From Selenomonadaceae bacterium (GTDB lineage Bacteria > Bacillota > Negativicutes > Selenomonadales > Selenomonadaceae), in the NCBI GenBank assembly GCA_017527075.1, contig JAFXQM010000002.1:1-64000 (forward strand): DNA of 64,000 bases, given 5' to 3'. Both the position numbers and the translations under genes were made by a program. Position 1 is the first letter of the stretch. Each line of letters starts with the position of its first letter. Below the pieces are notes generated by a model. The model was not told the origin of the DNA. It made no database searches and saw only the letters and a program-made list of their open reading frames with translations. Below are positions 26,155-34,443 of this stretch, piece by piece.

Positions 26155-27687
26155 TTGTACACGAGGACATTTGGTGCGGCGACGATGGGCGTTGACGGGA
26201 TGATTATCACCGTGGAAGTCGACAGCGCGAACGGAATGCCCGCCTTTGACATCGTCGGCTTGCCCTCGACAGCCGTCCGCGAATCGAAGGAACGCGTGCG
26301 AACCGCAATAAAAAATTCGGGGCTGCGAATGCGTTCAGAAAAAATTACAATCAACCTCGCGCCCGCCAACGTCAAAAAGGAAAGCGCGGGGCTCGATTTG
26401 CCGATAGCGATTGGTCTGCTTGCCGCGCAGGGAAGATTGCGCCCGTCGATTTGCGAAGACTTTTTGTTCGTCGCGGAGCTGTCGCTGGAAGGAATTTTGC
26501 GGAGCGTGCCGGGCGTCTTGCCGATAGCGATAAAGGCGCGCGAGGAAGGTTTCAAAAAAATAATCGTCGCGCGAGAAAATATCAACGAGGCTCTGTTGGT
26601 CGACGGCATTGAAGTTTACGCGCCGAAAAGTTTGATGGAATTGGTGGACTTCCTCGACGGCGAAATTGAAATGACACCCGCGACGCCTCAGCCGATTGAC
26701 ACGCCCGAAGGATTCGTGGAGCTGGTCGACGACTTCGCAGACGTGCAAGGACAGTTCATGGCCAAGCGCGCGCTGGAAATTGCGGCGGCGGGCGGTCACA
26801 ACGTCTTGATGGTCGGCGTGCCCGGCTCGGGCAAAACAATGCTCGCCAAGAGGATGAGTTCAATCTTGCCGGAGATGACTCGCGCGGAGGCGTTAGAGGT
26901 CACAAAGATTTACAGCATCGCGGGCAAGTTGCCACAAGGCAGCGGGCTGGTGACGAAGCGGCCGTTCCAAAATCCGAATCACGATTCGTCGACGGCGGCG
27001 ATAATCGGCGGCGGCACCAATCCAACGCCCGGGCAAGTCACGCTCGCGCACCACGGCGTCCTCTTCCTCGACGAGTTGCCCGAATTCAAAAAGACCACGC
27101 TCGAAGCTCTGCGCGAACCGCTCGAAGAGAGGCAAGTTACAATCAGCCGAGTGAGCGGGACGCTGACATTTCCTTGCAGCATGATTTTAATTTGCGCGAT
27201 GAATCCGTGTCCGTGCGGCTGGAACGGCGACCCCGACCATTATTGCCGCTGCTCGTCGATTGACATAAAAAAATATACGCGGCGGCTGTCGGGACCTCTG
27301 CTCGACCGAATCGACATTCAAATCCGCGTGCCGCGCGTCAAATACGATGAGCTTGCCTCCAAACGCAAAAACGAATCCTCAGCCGCGATTCGTGAGCGCG
27401 TGGCGGCCGCCAGACAAATTCAGACACAACGCCTGGAAAAATATAATCTCTTCTGCAACGCGCAAATGACTCATGCGCTGATTCAAAAGCTGTGTGTCTT
27501 GGAGCCCGAAGCCGAAGCTCTGCTCAAGGAAGTTTTTGAGACGAAAAAACTTTCCGCGCGCTCTTACGACAGGATAATCAAAGTCGGGCGGACGATTGCG
27601 GACTTGGCGGGCGGTGCAGAAATAATTTCGGCGCGACACATCGGCGAGGCAATTAAACTCCGCAGTGATTTTGAAGTCGACAACTGA
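26155..27687 (+). CDS. comM: YifB/ComM family Mg-chelatase-like AAA ATPase, 510 aa
   Basis: An N-terminal ChlI/Lon-protease-like fold (VEVDSANGMPAFDIVGLP) precedes the AAA+ module with Walker A GVPGSGKTM (about residues 220-228), Walker B VLFLDELPEF and a zinc-binding loop with four cysteines (CAMNPCPCGW...CRC). The C-terminal Mg-chelatase domain includes LSARSYDRIIKVGRTIADL. ComM is a DNA helicase that promotes branch migration during natural transformation. The start is TTG 26155, preceded by AAGGAGG 6 bases upstream. Confidence 0.9.
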   Translation: MYTRTFGAATMGVDGMIITVEVDSANGMPAFDIVGLPSTAVRESKERVRTAIKNSGLRMRSEKITINLAPANVKKESAGLDLPIAIGLLAAQGRLRPSICEDFLFVAELSLEGILRSVPGVLPIAIKAREEGFKKIIVARENINEALLVDGIEVYAPKSLMELVDFLDGEIEMTPATPQPIDTPEGFVELVDDFADVQGQFMAKRALEIAAAGGHNVLMVGVPGSGKTMLAKRMSSILPEMTRAEALEVTKIYSIAGKLPQGSGLVTKRPFQNPNHDSSTAAIIGGGTNPTPGQVTLAHHGVLFLDELPEFKKTTLEALREPLEERQVTISRVSGTLTFPCSMILICAMNPCPCGWNGDPDHYCRCSSIDIKKYTRRLSGPLLDRIDIQIRVPRVKYDELASKRKNESSAAIRERVAAARQIQTQRLEKYNLFCNAQMTHALIQKLCVLEPEAEALLKEVFETKKLSARSYDRIIKVGRTIADLAGGAEIISARHIGEAIKLRSDFEVDN

Positions 27688-27710
27688 CAGCGCGGAAAAA
27701 TTTTTGCGGC

Positions 27711-27739
27711 TTGAAAAAATTTTCGGCGTGATTTATAAT
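27711..27739 (+). promoter_or_regulatory. Promoter of antisense RNA in the Fst/par-like locus
   Basis: TTGAAA (27711-27716), 17-base spacer, TATAAT (27734-27739). It drives plus-strand RNA toward the minus-strand toxin-like gene. Confidence 0.75.
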
Positions 27740-27745
27740 TTACGC

Positions 27746-27832
27746 GGAACCAAATTATGAAGTCTACATGTTATCACCAAACGTGCCGCCTCCGGTCGTC
27801 CAGCCAACGATTGGGGGTTTCGCGCTTTAAGA
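27746..27832 (+). ncRNA. Predicted antisense RNA (antitoxin), par/RNAII-like
   Basis: The predicted 5' region contains GTCTACATGTTATCACC. Its CATGTTATCACC is an exact complement of the ribosome binding site and start codon of the toxin-like mRNA (GGTGATAACATG), and AAGTCT pairs just beyond after a small mismatch. A second patch, GTGCCGC, complements the last codons of the ORF. A CCAACGATTGG hairpin followed by GGGTTT could end it near 27830. Both boundaries are predicted. Confidence 0.6.
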
Positions 27833-27833
27833 A

Positions 27834-27866
27834 CAGAAAACCCCGCCGCTTATCACGAACGGGGCT
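27834..27866 (-). terminator. Terminator of the toxin-like mRNA
   Basis: On the minus strand, CCCCG...CGGGG is followed by TTTTCTGTTCTT. It lies between the opposing promoters, as in par-type loci. Confidence 0.7.
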
Positions 27867-27900
27867 GCCTCGTGGAGGAAGGCTCTGTAGAGTGCTCGAA

Positions 27901-27999
27901 TCAGTGCCGCTTGAAGAAGTGGTCGAGCACACGATGGACGCCGTAGCCAACGACGGAGCCACCTATAGCTTTAAGGAGCCAAATAAGAAAGTCTGCCAT
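27901..27999 (-). CDS. Predicted small membrane toxin, Fst/Ldr-like, 32 aa
   Basis: Short ORF beginning MADFLIWLLKAIGG and ending RVLDHFFKRH: one hydrophobic helix with a charged C-terminal tail, the plan of Fst/Ldr type I toxins that damage the membrane. The ribosome binding site AAGGGAGGTGAT is near-ideal and sits 4 bases before ATG. Upstream, CCCTTTCCG and CGGAAGGG form a hairpin that takes in part of this site, which would limit translation. The locus has opposing promoters and complementary RNAs (see neighbours). Assignment rests on architecture and not on strong sequence identity. Confidence 0.65.
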   Translation of the reverse strand: MADFLIWLLKAIGGSVVGYGVHRVLDHFFKRH

Positions 28000-28052
28000 G
28001 TTATCACCTCCCTTCCGTCAGCCGGAAAGGGATTCACGGCATTGATGTGGAG

Positions 28053-28081
28053 ATTTTACAACGGCGCAAAGATTTTTTCAA
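28053..28081 (-). promoter_or_regulatory. Promoter of the toxin-like gene
   Basis: On the minus strand, TTGAAA, 17-base spacer, TAAAAT; predicted start near 28046 gives a 5' leader of about 46 bases. Confidence 0.75.
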
Positions 28082-28139
28082 CGACAGGAAAAGTTTCGGC
28101 AAAAAAAATTCCGTCACTCGATTGAGCGGCGGATTTTTT

Positions 28140-29477
28140 TTATTCTCGGATGAGTTGGGCGACGCACTCGACGTGAGAGGTGAACGGGAACATGTCGACG
28201 GGCTGAATTTTTTTCGTGCGCCAGCCGAAGTCGCCGAGGATTTTCAAATCGCGGGCGAGCGTGGCGGGGTTGCACGATACGTAAATAATTTTTTCGGGTT
28301 GCATGGCGGCGAAGGTTTCCAAAACTTTTTTATCGCAACCGGCGCGCGGCGGGTCGACGACGACAACTTCAGCGAAAACTCCCGCGGAGAAAAGTTTCGG
28401 CAAAATTTTCACGGCATCCCCGACAAAAAATTCTGCGTTGCGGATTTTGTTCTCACGCGAATTTTTTTTTGCGTCGGCAATCGCGGAGCTGACGACTTCG
28501 ACGCCGATAACTTTGCGCGCCTTGCGTGCCAGGAAAAGAGAAATCGTGCCCGTGCCGCAGTAAGCGTCGATGACAGTCTCGCGCCCGTGCAGTTCGGCGA
28601 AATCGAGCGCGGTCTTGTAAAGAACTTCGGCCTGCGCAGTGTTGACTTGGAAAAAGGAACGCGCCGAGATGTTGAAGCGCAGGTCGCCGATTTTGTCGTG
28701 AATGGTCGGCTTGCCGTAAAGAATTTTCGTATCGCGTCCGAGGATAACGTTGTTGTGGAAAGTTTGAACGTTCTGCTGAATGCTCGTGACTTCGGGCAGT
28801 TCCTTGACGAGCGCGCGGACAAAATTTTTTTCGTCGGGAAAATTTTTCGTGGCGGTGACGAGCACAACCATGAATTCGCCGCCGCAACCGACGCGCCCCA
28901 TGACGTGTCGCAGGAAGCCGCGGTGAGTGTCCTCGTCGTAAGGCGGCAGATTAAATTTTTTCGCGACGCGACGGACGGCGTTGAGAATTTTGTCGTTGAG
29001 TTCGTTTTGAATCAGGCAGGCGTTCGTGTCGATGATTTTGTGGCTGCCGCGCGCGTAACAGCCGACGAGCAATTCATCATTGCCGCGACTGACGGGGAAC
29101 TGCATTTTGTTCCGATAACGCAGAGGATTTTCCATGCCGAGCGTGTCGAAAATTTTTACGCCGCCGAGCTTTCCGATTCGTTCAATCGCGTCGACGACCT
29201 GCTGACGTTTCCACTTGAGCTGCGCGGGATAATTCATGTGTTGAAGCTGACAGCCGCCGCAATTTTTATACAGCGGGCAAAACGGCTCCACGCGCGCCGA
29301 AGATTTTTTTATGACCTCGACGAGCCGCCCGACCGCGTAATTTTTTTTGCGCGCCTCAATTTCGACGAGCACCTCTTCATCGGGCAACGCGCCCTCCACA
29401 AAAATTGCGAGCCCGTCAAGTTTGCCGACGCCTTCGCCGCTTGAGCCGAGCCCGTGAATTTTAATCGCCTGTGACAT
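28140..29477 (-). CDS. rlmD: 23S rRNA (uracil-C5)-methyltransferase RlmD/RumA, 445 aa
   Basis: An N-terminal TRAM domain is followed by the 4Fe-4S cysteine set (CPLYKNCGGCQLQ, about residues 67-79, with a later Cys). The SAM-binding motif is DAYCGTGTISL and the catalytic tail VSCNPATLARDL carries the nucleophilic Cys near residue 400. These define RlmD-type enzymes that make m5U in 23S rRNA; in Firmicutes close relatives (RlmCD) may modify two positions. It overlaps the end of ribF by 17 bases, so they form one transcription unit. Confidence 0.92.
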   Translation of the reverse strand: MSQAIKIHGLGSSGEGVGKLDGLAIFVEGALPDEEVLVEIEARKKNYAVGRLVEVIKKSSARVEPFCPLYKNCGGCQLQHMNYPAQLKWKRQQVVDAIERIGKLGGVKIFDTLGMENPLRYRNKMQFPVSRGNDELLVGCYARGSHKIIDTNACLIQNELNDKILNAVRRVAKKFNLPPYDEDTHRGFLRHVMGRVGCGGEFMVVLVTATKNFPDEKNFVRALVKELPEVTSIQQNVQTFHNNVILGRDTKILYGKPTIHDKIGDLRFNISARSFFQVNTAQAEVLYKTALDFAELHGRETVIDAYCGTGTISLFLARKARKVIGVEVVSSAIADAKKNSRENKIRNAEFFVGDAVKILPKLFSAGVFAEVVVVDPPRAGCDKKVLETFAAMQPEKIIYVSCNPATLARDLKILGDFGWRTKKIQPVDMFPFTSHVECVAQLIRE

Positions 29478-30384
29478 TTCGCATAACCCTCAAGTCTTCG
29501 TTGAGCTGAGCTTTGAGTTCTTCGGCGGACGAAAATTTTTTCTCGTCGCGCAACTTGCCGACGAAGCTGACGAAAATTTCTTCGCCGTAAATGTTCGCGC
29601 TGAACTCGTCGATAAAAACTTCCAGCCGCCGCCGCGCCACTTTGAAAGTCGGATTGTCGCCGACGTTTGCAATGCCGTTAAAAAATTCTCCGCGAACTTT
29701 GACGCGCACGACGTAAGCACCGTTCGGGAGCATGGCGCGTTGGTCGGAAATTTCAATGTTGGCGGTCGGGAAGCCGAGCTTGCGCCCGCGCCTGTCGCCG
29801 TTGACGACTTCGCCCGCGTAAGTGAAATTTCTTCCGAGCAACTGATTGGCAGAATCCAAATCGCCCGCCGCAATCAACGCGCGAATCCTCGTGCTGCTGA
29901 CGATTTTTCTGTCGACGGTGAACGCCTGACAGACCTCCGCCTTGAATCCGAAATTTTCAGCCTCGCGCAGGAGCAAACGCCCGTTGCCTCTGCCGAAACG
30001 CCCGAACGTGTAATTCGGACCGGTGACGACGTAAGCGGGCGAAATTTTTTCTTGGAGGAGTTCCAAAAATTCTTCGGGGGATTTGCGGCTGAAATCTTTG
30101 GTGAACGGAATTTCGATGAGCACGTCGACGCCCATGTCGGAAAAAATTTCGCGGCGCAGATTTTTGCTGCCAATCATGAGCGGCGCGTCTTCGGGGGCGA
30201 TGACGGTCAGCGGGTGATTGGAAAAGGTAAAGACGCAAGCGGTGCCGTCGATTTGCCGCGCGATGTCGATTGCGTGACGGATGACGCCCGCGTGCCCGAG
30301 GTGAACTCCGTCGAACATGCCGAGCGCGACGACCGGCTGCGGATATTTTTTGGTCAAGCCGACAATTCTTTTTATAATCTCCAA
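29461..30384 (-). CDS. ribF: Bifunctional riboflavin kinase / FAD synthetase, 307 aa
   Basis: The N-terminal FAD synthetase domain shows GMFDGVHLGHAGVI (nucleotidylyltransferase HxGH motif) and the later SSTRIR. The C-terminal riboflavin kinase has GDRRGRKLGFPTANIE (PTAN phosphate-binding motif) and a conserved Glu near LEVFIDEF. It converts riboflavin to FMN and FAD. Full length for the family. The ATG is preceded by AGGAGGTGC within a heptamer-rich leader. Confidence 0.94.
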   Translation of the reverse strand: MEIIKRIVGLTKKYPQPVVALGMFDGVHLGHAGVIRHAIDIARQIDGTACVFTFSNHPLTVIAPEDAPLMIGSKNLRREIFSDMGVDVLIEIPFTKDFSRKSPEEFLELLQEKISPAYVVTGPNYTFGRFGRGNGRLLLREAENFGFKAEVCQAFTVDRKIVSSTRIRALIAAGDLDSANQLLGRNFTYAGEVVNGDRRGRKLGFPTANIEISDQRAMLPNGAYVVRVKVRGEFFNGIANVGDNPTFKVARRRLEVFIDEFSANIYGEEIFVSFVGKLRDEKKFSSAEELKAQLNEDLRVMRNVTGD

Positions 30385-30400
30385 AGAAGCACCTCCTTTT

Positions 30401-30452
30401 AGGAGTTAGGGGTTAGGAGTTGACTTCCCTAAATCCTAAATCCTAAATCCTC
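30401..30452. repeat. Heptanucleotide repeat array (inverted type)
   Basis: AGGAGTT/AGGGGTT heptamers face CTAAATC heptamers, all period 7, potentially folding into a hairpin between ribF and the upstream gene. Confidence 0.8.
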
Positions 30453-30453
30453 T

Positions 30454-31083
30454 TCAATCGTTGAGCGCGGCGCGTATCGCTGAAATTTCTTGAGCCGTGA
30501 ACAAACCTTCGGGCGACTCGCGAATCATGATGTCTTGGAGCCGAGCCTGTAAAATTTCCAAATCGATGGGCGGAGTCGCTGCTTGCGCCGACAAAGTTAT
30601 CGTTCGGGTTTGCGCGTCGACGTATCGCTGAGTTTTTCTTATGACGACTTCGACCAGGTAACGGTTGTCCGCGTCGAGAGCCGGCGGCGGGCTGAGCATG
30701 TGAATCTTCAGCTGCTCGTCGACAGACTCCTGCTCCAATTCCTTCAGCCGCAGATAAATTGCCTCCGCGTTGAAGCTTTGCGCGTCCGTCACCTTGAGCC
30801 CGTCCAAGATGTTGTGATAAAGTTGCCAATTTCTGTCGAGGCGGTCAATATCCTTTTGATAAGCCGCGTACCAGTCTCCGAAAATTTTTTGCCGCTCCAG
30901 CAAGTCTTCGAGTTGCGCGCGCGTGATTTGCTCCTGCCGAACCTGCCGCCCGTGAATCAGAAGGCTGACGCTGAACACGACGAGCAGCAGCGTGCAAATT
31001 ATCATGAAGCCCTTGCGCGTCGGAGAAAATTTGTAAAGCAGAGCCAGCGTCACACCCGCCGCGATTATCAGCGCGTAAATCAT
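30454..31083 (-). CDS. Membrane-anchored hypothetical protein, 209 aa
   Basis: Two N-terminal hydrophobic helices (residues 2-17 and about 27-43) are followed by a charged, largely helical domain (IDRLDRNWQLYHNILDGL, YLRLKELEQES) and a small strand-rich part (RYLVEVVIRKTQRYVDAQTRTITL). No known family is recognised. The start overlaps the stop of the upstream flavoprotein by 4 bases, implying co-transcription. Confidence 0.65.
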   Translation of the reverse strand: MIYALIIAAGVTLALLYKFSPTRKGFMIICTLLLVVFSVSLLIHGRQVRQEQITRAQLEDLLERQKIFGDWYAAYQKDIDRLDRNWQLYHNILDGLKVTDAQSFNAEAIYLRLKELEQESVDEQLKIHMLSPPPALDADNRYLVEVVIRKTQRYVDAQTRTITLSAQAATPPIDLEILQARLQDIMIRESPEGLFTAQEISAIRAALND

Positions 31084-31727
31084 TCCGAAACTAATTCGCG
31101 CCCGATGTCATACGCGGAGGCGCAATCCTCCGGAAAATGTTTTTCACGGTAAGCAAATTTTTCCTCGGCGTTGAAGATGGAACTTTCATAACGCGAATAA
31201 TCTTTGAACTGAACTGTATCGTAAGCGCAGAGAACTTTCGGCGCGACACGCAAAATTCTGTGCGCGGTGCCCTCGTACATGCCGAGCCGCTCTTTCATGT
31301 TGAAGAAGGCAAAATGGTCGCGGGTCATGTTCATTGTGTAAATGAACGCGTTCGGAAGTTTTTTCGGAAAGACGGTCGGAATCTCGTCGCTGTAAATATA
31401 ATTGGAGAAGAACAGCCGCTCGAAGAACGCAATCATTCCTGCGGAGAGATTCATGAAGTAAATCGGCGAACCGAAGACAATCGCGTCGGCGGATTTAATT
31501 TTCTCCAGCACGGGCGAAAGGTCGTCCTTCATGGCGCAGGAGCCGTGGGGACGGCTTTTCAATTTGCAGGCGAAGCAACTGGTGCAGCCCTTGAAGTTCA
31601 GCGAGTAAAGATTAATCATCTCGGCGGAGGCACCCGCGTCTTGCGCGCCCTTCATTGCCTGCTGAAGAAGTTGCGCGGTGTTCCAGTTGCGTCTCGGACT
31701 TCCGTTAATCGCGATTAAATTTTTCAT
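31080..31727 (-). CDS. Flavodoxin-fold NAD(P)H-dependent FMN reductase / iron-sulfur flavoprotein, 215 aa
   Basis: The FMN-binding loop is INGSPRRNWNTAQLL near the N-terminus, the cysteine-containing motif is GCTSCFACK and the second flavin loop is VFGSPIYFMNLSAGM. This is the NADPH-dependent FMN reductase/iron-sulfur flavoprotein family, which moves electrons to small acceptors in anaerobes. With three cysteines near residues 48-54 and another soon after, a 4Fe-4S cluster is possible. First gene of a two-gene unit. Confidence 0.85.
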   Translation of the reverse strand: MKNLIAINGSPRRNWNTAQLLQQAMKGAQDAGASAEMINLYSLNFKGCTSCFACKLKSRPHGSCAMKDDLSPVLEKIKSADAIVFGSPIYFMNLSAGMIAFFERLFFSNYIYSDEIPTVFPKKLPNAFIYTMNMTRDHFAFFNMKERLGMYEGTAHRILRVAPKVLCAYDTVQFKDYSRYESSIFNAEEKFAYREKHFPEDCASAYDIGRELVSE

Positions 31728-31741
31728 GATAAGCCCTCCTG

Positions 31742-31818
31742 TTTAAAGGATTTAGGATTTGGGATTTGGGATTTAGAGATGACATCCCTAACACCTACCA
31801 CCTAACTCCTAACTCCTA
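31742..31818. repeat. Heptanucleotide repeat array (inverted type)
   Basis: GGATTTA/GGGATTT heptamers face CTAACAC/CTAACTC heptamers across a short spacer; all period 7 and potentially a long imperfect hairpin. Confidence 0.85.
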
Positions 31819-32940
31819 AAATTCGAACCACTTGGAAAATTTTTGGTCGTTGAAATTTATCTGCTCACCGATGCGCGGCGTCAGGAGCTCGAAATTTTTT
31901 CCCGCGCTCTCGGCAATCAAATCAATGTAAGGCGCGTTCCATTTGTGTCGGGCAAGAGCAAATTTCCCGCCGTGAATCGGCACAACTTTTTCCGCGCGAA
32001 TGTCCTCTGAGGCTTGCGCGGTTTCGTTCGGCAGCATGTGAATCGCGTGCCAGGCAAGATTGTATTGCCCGTTCTCCATGAACGCCAAGTCGAAGCCGCC
32101 GAATTTTTTCCCGATGTCTTTGAAGTGTGAGCCGTACCCGCCGTCGCCCGAACAAAAAATTTTCCGCGCGGCAGTGACGAAGGCAAACGCGCACCACTCT
32201 GTCGGATTTTGAGTGAGCATTCGCCCGGAGAAATGTTGGCTCGGCAAAATGTGCGCGCTCAGCCCGTGCCCCAAGTCAATCACCGAGTCCCAATCCTCTT
32301 CGATGATTTTGTCGGCGTCGAAGCCCCACTGCTCAAAATATTCTCCGACGCCCAGCGGACAGAGCACGGTTTTAATCTTCGGCTTGAGAGCTTTGACGGT
32401 CGGATAATCGAGATGGTCCCAGTGGTCGTGAGTGATGGCGAGCACGTCGAGCGCGGGGAAATCTTCGGGCGAATAAATGTTGCTGCCGTCGAAGGCGCGA
32501 TTGACGAAAAAAATCGGAGAGGCGTAAGCGGAGAAAACCGGGTCGAGCAAAATTTTTCTGCCGGCGAGCTGCAAATAAATCGTCGAGTGCCCCATCCAAA
32601 TCGCGCAGTCTTCGTCGCCGAGAGAATTCAAATCGGTCTTGGCAGTCGGCACGGGCGCGGGCGGCACGAGCCCCGTTTTGTCCCCGAACAAAAATTTCCA
32701 CGTCGCGACGATTCGATTTTCCTTCTCGGCGGCGTCGTTGCTCATGACTTGCACGGGCGTGAGGCATTCGAAGTGGTCTTTGAAGTAATGCGGCGAGTTC
32801 AAAATTTTTTCGAGGCGCGCGCCCGACGGAAGCCTTCCGAATTCGGGGCGATTGACGTAATAAAAAATTCCGCCGCCGCCCAGAGCCGCCAGCCCCGCTC
32901 CTCCGATTAAAAAGTTCCCGATAAAATTTCTGCGATTCAT
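31816..32940 (-). CDS. Exported MBL-fold metallo-hydrolase (NAPE-PLD/UlaG-like), 374 aa
   Basis: The start is placed at ATG 32940 after CAGGAAACAA. It gives MNRRNFIGNFLIGGAGLAALGG, a twin-arginine-like export or anchor signal. The metallo-beta-lactamase core shows GHSTIYLQLAGRKILLDPVFS, the zinc motif THDHWDH (about residue 170), ILPSQHFSGR, GDGGYG and a final PIHGGKF. This pattern fits the NAPE-PLD-like lactonase/phospholipase group; the substrate is unknown. A longer reading from TTG 32979 is unlikely. Confidence 0.85.
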   Translation of the reverse strand: MNRRNFIGNFLIGGAGLAALGGGGIFYYVNRPEFGRLPSGARLEKILNSPHYFKDHFECLTPVQVMSNDAAEKENRIVATWKFLFGDKTGLVPPAPVPTAKTDLNSLGDEDCAIWMGHSTIYLQLAGRKILLDPVFSAYASPIFFVNRAFDGSNIYSPEDFPALDVLAITHDHWDHLDYPTVKALKPKIKTVLCPLGVGEYFEQWGFDADKIIEEDWDSVIDLGHGLSAHILPSQHFSGRMLTQNPTEWCAFAFVTAARKIFCSGDGGYGSHFKDIGKKFGGFDLAFMENGQYNLAWHAIHMLPNETAQASEDIRAEKVVPIHGGKFALARHKWNAPYIDLIAESAGKNFELLTPRIGEQINFNDQKFSKWFEF

Positions 32941-32984
32941 TTGTTTCCTGCTTCCTGTCAGCTGAAAAAATTTTTCCACGATTC

Positions 32985-33246
32985 AGAGGCCGTCAAGGAT
33001 GACGGCCGCGCCGCGTCTGACGCCGTGATGGCGTCATCCGGCGCACACCAGCCACGGGTAACCTTAACCTCCGAATTATTGACGACCGACGCCCCCGCGA
33101 GGCGTCCTTTCTTTTGCATACTTTTCTTTGGACGCGCAAAGAAAAGTATGGCTCAACAGACAAAAAATATTTTAACGTTCAATCGAAGCGACGAGCTGCG
33201 GCAACGTGGACAGATTCTGCGAATCCACTCTTGAGTGAAGAGGGGA
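32985..33246 (+). repeat. Dispersed structured repeat, copy C (full)
   Basis: Same element order as copy B. The long hairpin is CATACTTTTCTTTG/CAAAGAAAAGTATG, in which changes on one side are matched on the other; the flanking GCGTCC/GGACGC pair also differs from copy B while staying paired. It precedes the flagellar promoter. Confidence 0.9.
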
Positions 33247-33346
33247 TGTCTCTAACAGAATATCAGCTGAAAATTTTTTTGGCAAGGCGTAAAGGGGAAT
33301 CATAATTTACGTTGAAGAAATTATCGACGTTTTTTATCCCTCAAGG

Positions 33347-33375
33347 TTGAAGAAAGATTTTTAATGGTGTACAAT
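33347..33375 (+). promoter_or_regulatory. Promoter of the flagellar operon
   Basis: TTGAAG (33347-33352), spacer 17, TACAAT (33370-33375). This is a sigma-70-like promoter; no sigma-28 consensus is seen. Confidence 0.7.
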
Positions 33376-33422
33376 CGCTGAAGACTTTTTCAGAAAACAC
33401 AGGAAAGGTGAGTGAATCGGGC

Positions 33423-33848
33423 GTGCTTGAACAGATATTGAACTCGTCGAACTTTAATTACTTGCCGCGCGCGATGACGGCCGCCACCATTCGGCACGAA
33501 GTCATCTCCAACAACATTGCAAACGTGAACACGCCGAACTATCGAAAGTCGGTCGTGAACTTCGAGGATTTGTTGGCGCGAGAAATTTACGGCGAAGAGC
33601 CCGACGGAAAATTGAAAATGATTCGGACGCATGACAGGCATTTGCCGCACGTGCCGCCCGACTTCCACGCCGAGCCGACGATCGCTCAAGACAACACGAC
33701 GATTATGCGCGTGGACGATAACAACGTCGACATCGATATCGAAATGGCGACGCTGACGAAAAATCAGATTTACTACAACGCGGTCGTGACTGAGCTGAGC
33801 GCGCACGTCGCCCGCCTCAAGAATGCAATCAGCAGCAACGGACAGTGA
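33423..33848 (+). CDS. flgB: Flagellar basal-body rod protein FlgB, 141 aa
   Basis: Proximal rod subunit. The N-terminal rod signature is visible (TAATIRHEVISNNIANVNTPNYRKS) and the C-terminal helix of rod proteins is LTKNQIYYNAVVTELSAHVARLKNAI. The start is uncertain: GTG 33423 gives the usual FlgB opening MLEQIL, while GTG 33408 gives five more residues but sits against AGGAAAG. It is the first gene of the flagellar operon, downstream of repeat C. Confidence 0.92.
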   Translation: MLEQILNSSNFNYLPRAMTAATIRHEVISNNIANVNTPNYRKSVVNFEDLLAREIYGEEPDGKLKMIRTHDRHLPHVPPDFHAEPTIAQDNTTIMRVDDNNVDIDIEMATLTKNQIYYNAVVTELSAHVARLKNAISSNGQ

Positions 33849-33898
33849 TAATTAGGAGTTAGGAGTTAGGAGTTTTAAAAACCTAATTCCTCATTGGA
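33846..33898. repeat. Heptanucleotide repeat array
   Basis: Three AGGAGTT heptamers followed by CCTAATT/CCTCATT units in the flgB-flgC gap. Confidence 0.8.
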
Positions 33899-33919
33899 TT
33901 TTTTGGGGAGAAAAATTTT

Positions 33920-34369
33920 ATGGGAATGTTTATCGGGATTGATGCGGCGGCTTCGGGCTTGACTGCCGAGCGGCTGAGAATGGACGTTATTTCAAATAAC
34001 ATTGCAAACTCAAACACGACACGCACCGAAAACGGCGGAGCTTATCACCGACGCTACGTTGTCTTCGAGCCGCGTGCCCGCGCGCCAAAATCTTTCGAGA
34101 AAGTTTTAATGCAGGCGGTCGGCTTGAGCAGACAGACGGGCGAGGGCGTTCGCGCCGTGGCTATCACGGAGGACGACACGCAAGGACCGATGGTCTATGA
34201 CCCCGGGCACCCCGACGCAAATGCCGAAGGTTACGTCGAAAAACCCAACGTGAATATCGTCGCCGAGATGGTCGACATGATAACCGCCCAGCGCGCCTAC
34301 GAGGCAAACGCGACGGCAATTTCCGCAGCCAAGGCAATGGCAGCCAAGGCTCTGGAAATCGGTAAGTAA
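33920..34369 (+). CDS. flgC: Flagellar basal-body rod protein FlgC, 149 aa
   Basis: Rod subunit of the periplasmic drive shaft. The rod N-terminus (LRMDVISNNIANSNTTRT) and the conserved FlgC end (KPNVNIVAEMVDMITAQRAYEANATA) are complete. GGGGAG precedes the ATG. It follows flgB after a heptamer array. Confidence 0.95.
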   Translation: MGMFIGIDAAASGLTAERLRMDVISNNIANSNTTRTENGGAYHRRYVVFEPRARAPKSFEKVLMQAVGLSRQTGEGVRAVAITEDDTQGPMVYDPGHPDANAEGYVEKPNVNIVAEMVDMITAQRAYEANATAISAAKAMAAKALEIGK

Positions 34370-34376
34370 AAAGTGT

Positions 34377-34405
34377 TTGATATTATTCAGGCGAATGTTT
34401 ATAAT
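34377..34405 (+). promoter_or_regulatory. Internal promoter before fliE
   Basis: TTGATA (34377-34382), spacer 17, TATAAT (34400-34405), allowing separate transcription of fliE onward. Confidence 0.7.
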
Positions 34406-34443
34406 CGTTAATCGGGAAAAGTTGACAAAGGGAAGGTGACAAG

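Noticed and set aside
28047..29444. 465-aa plus-strand ORF opposite rlmD
   Set aside because: It is the antisense shadow of rlmD, which has full motif support; the ORF lacks a ribosome binding site and any recognisable domain.
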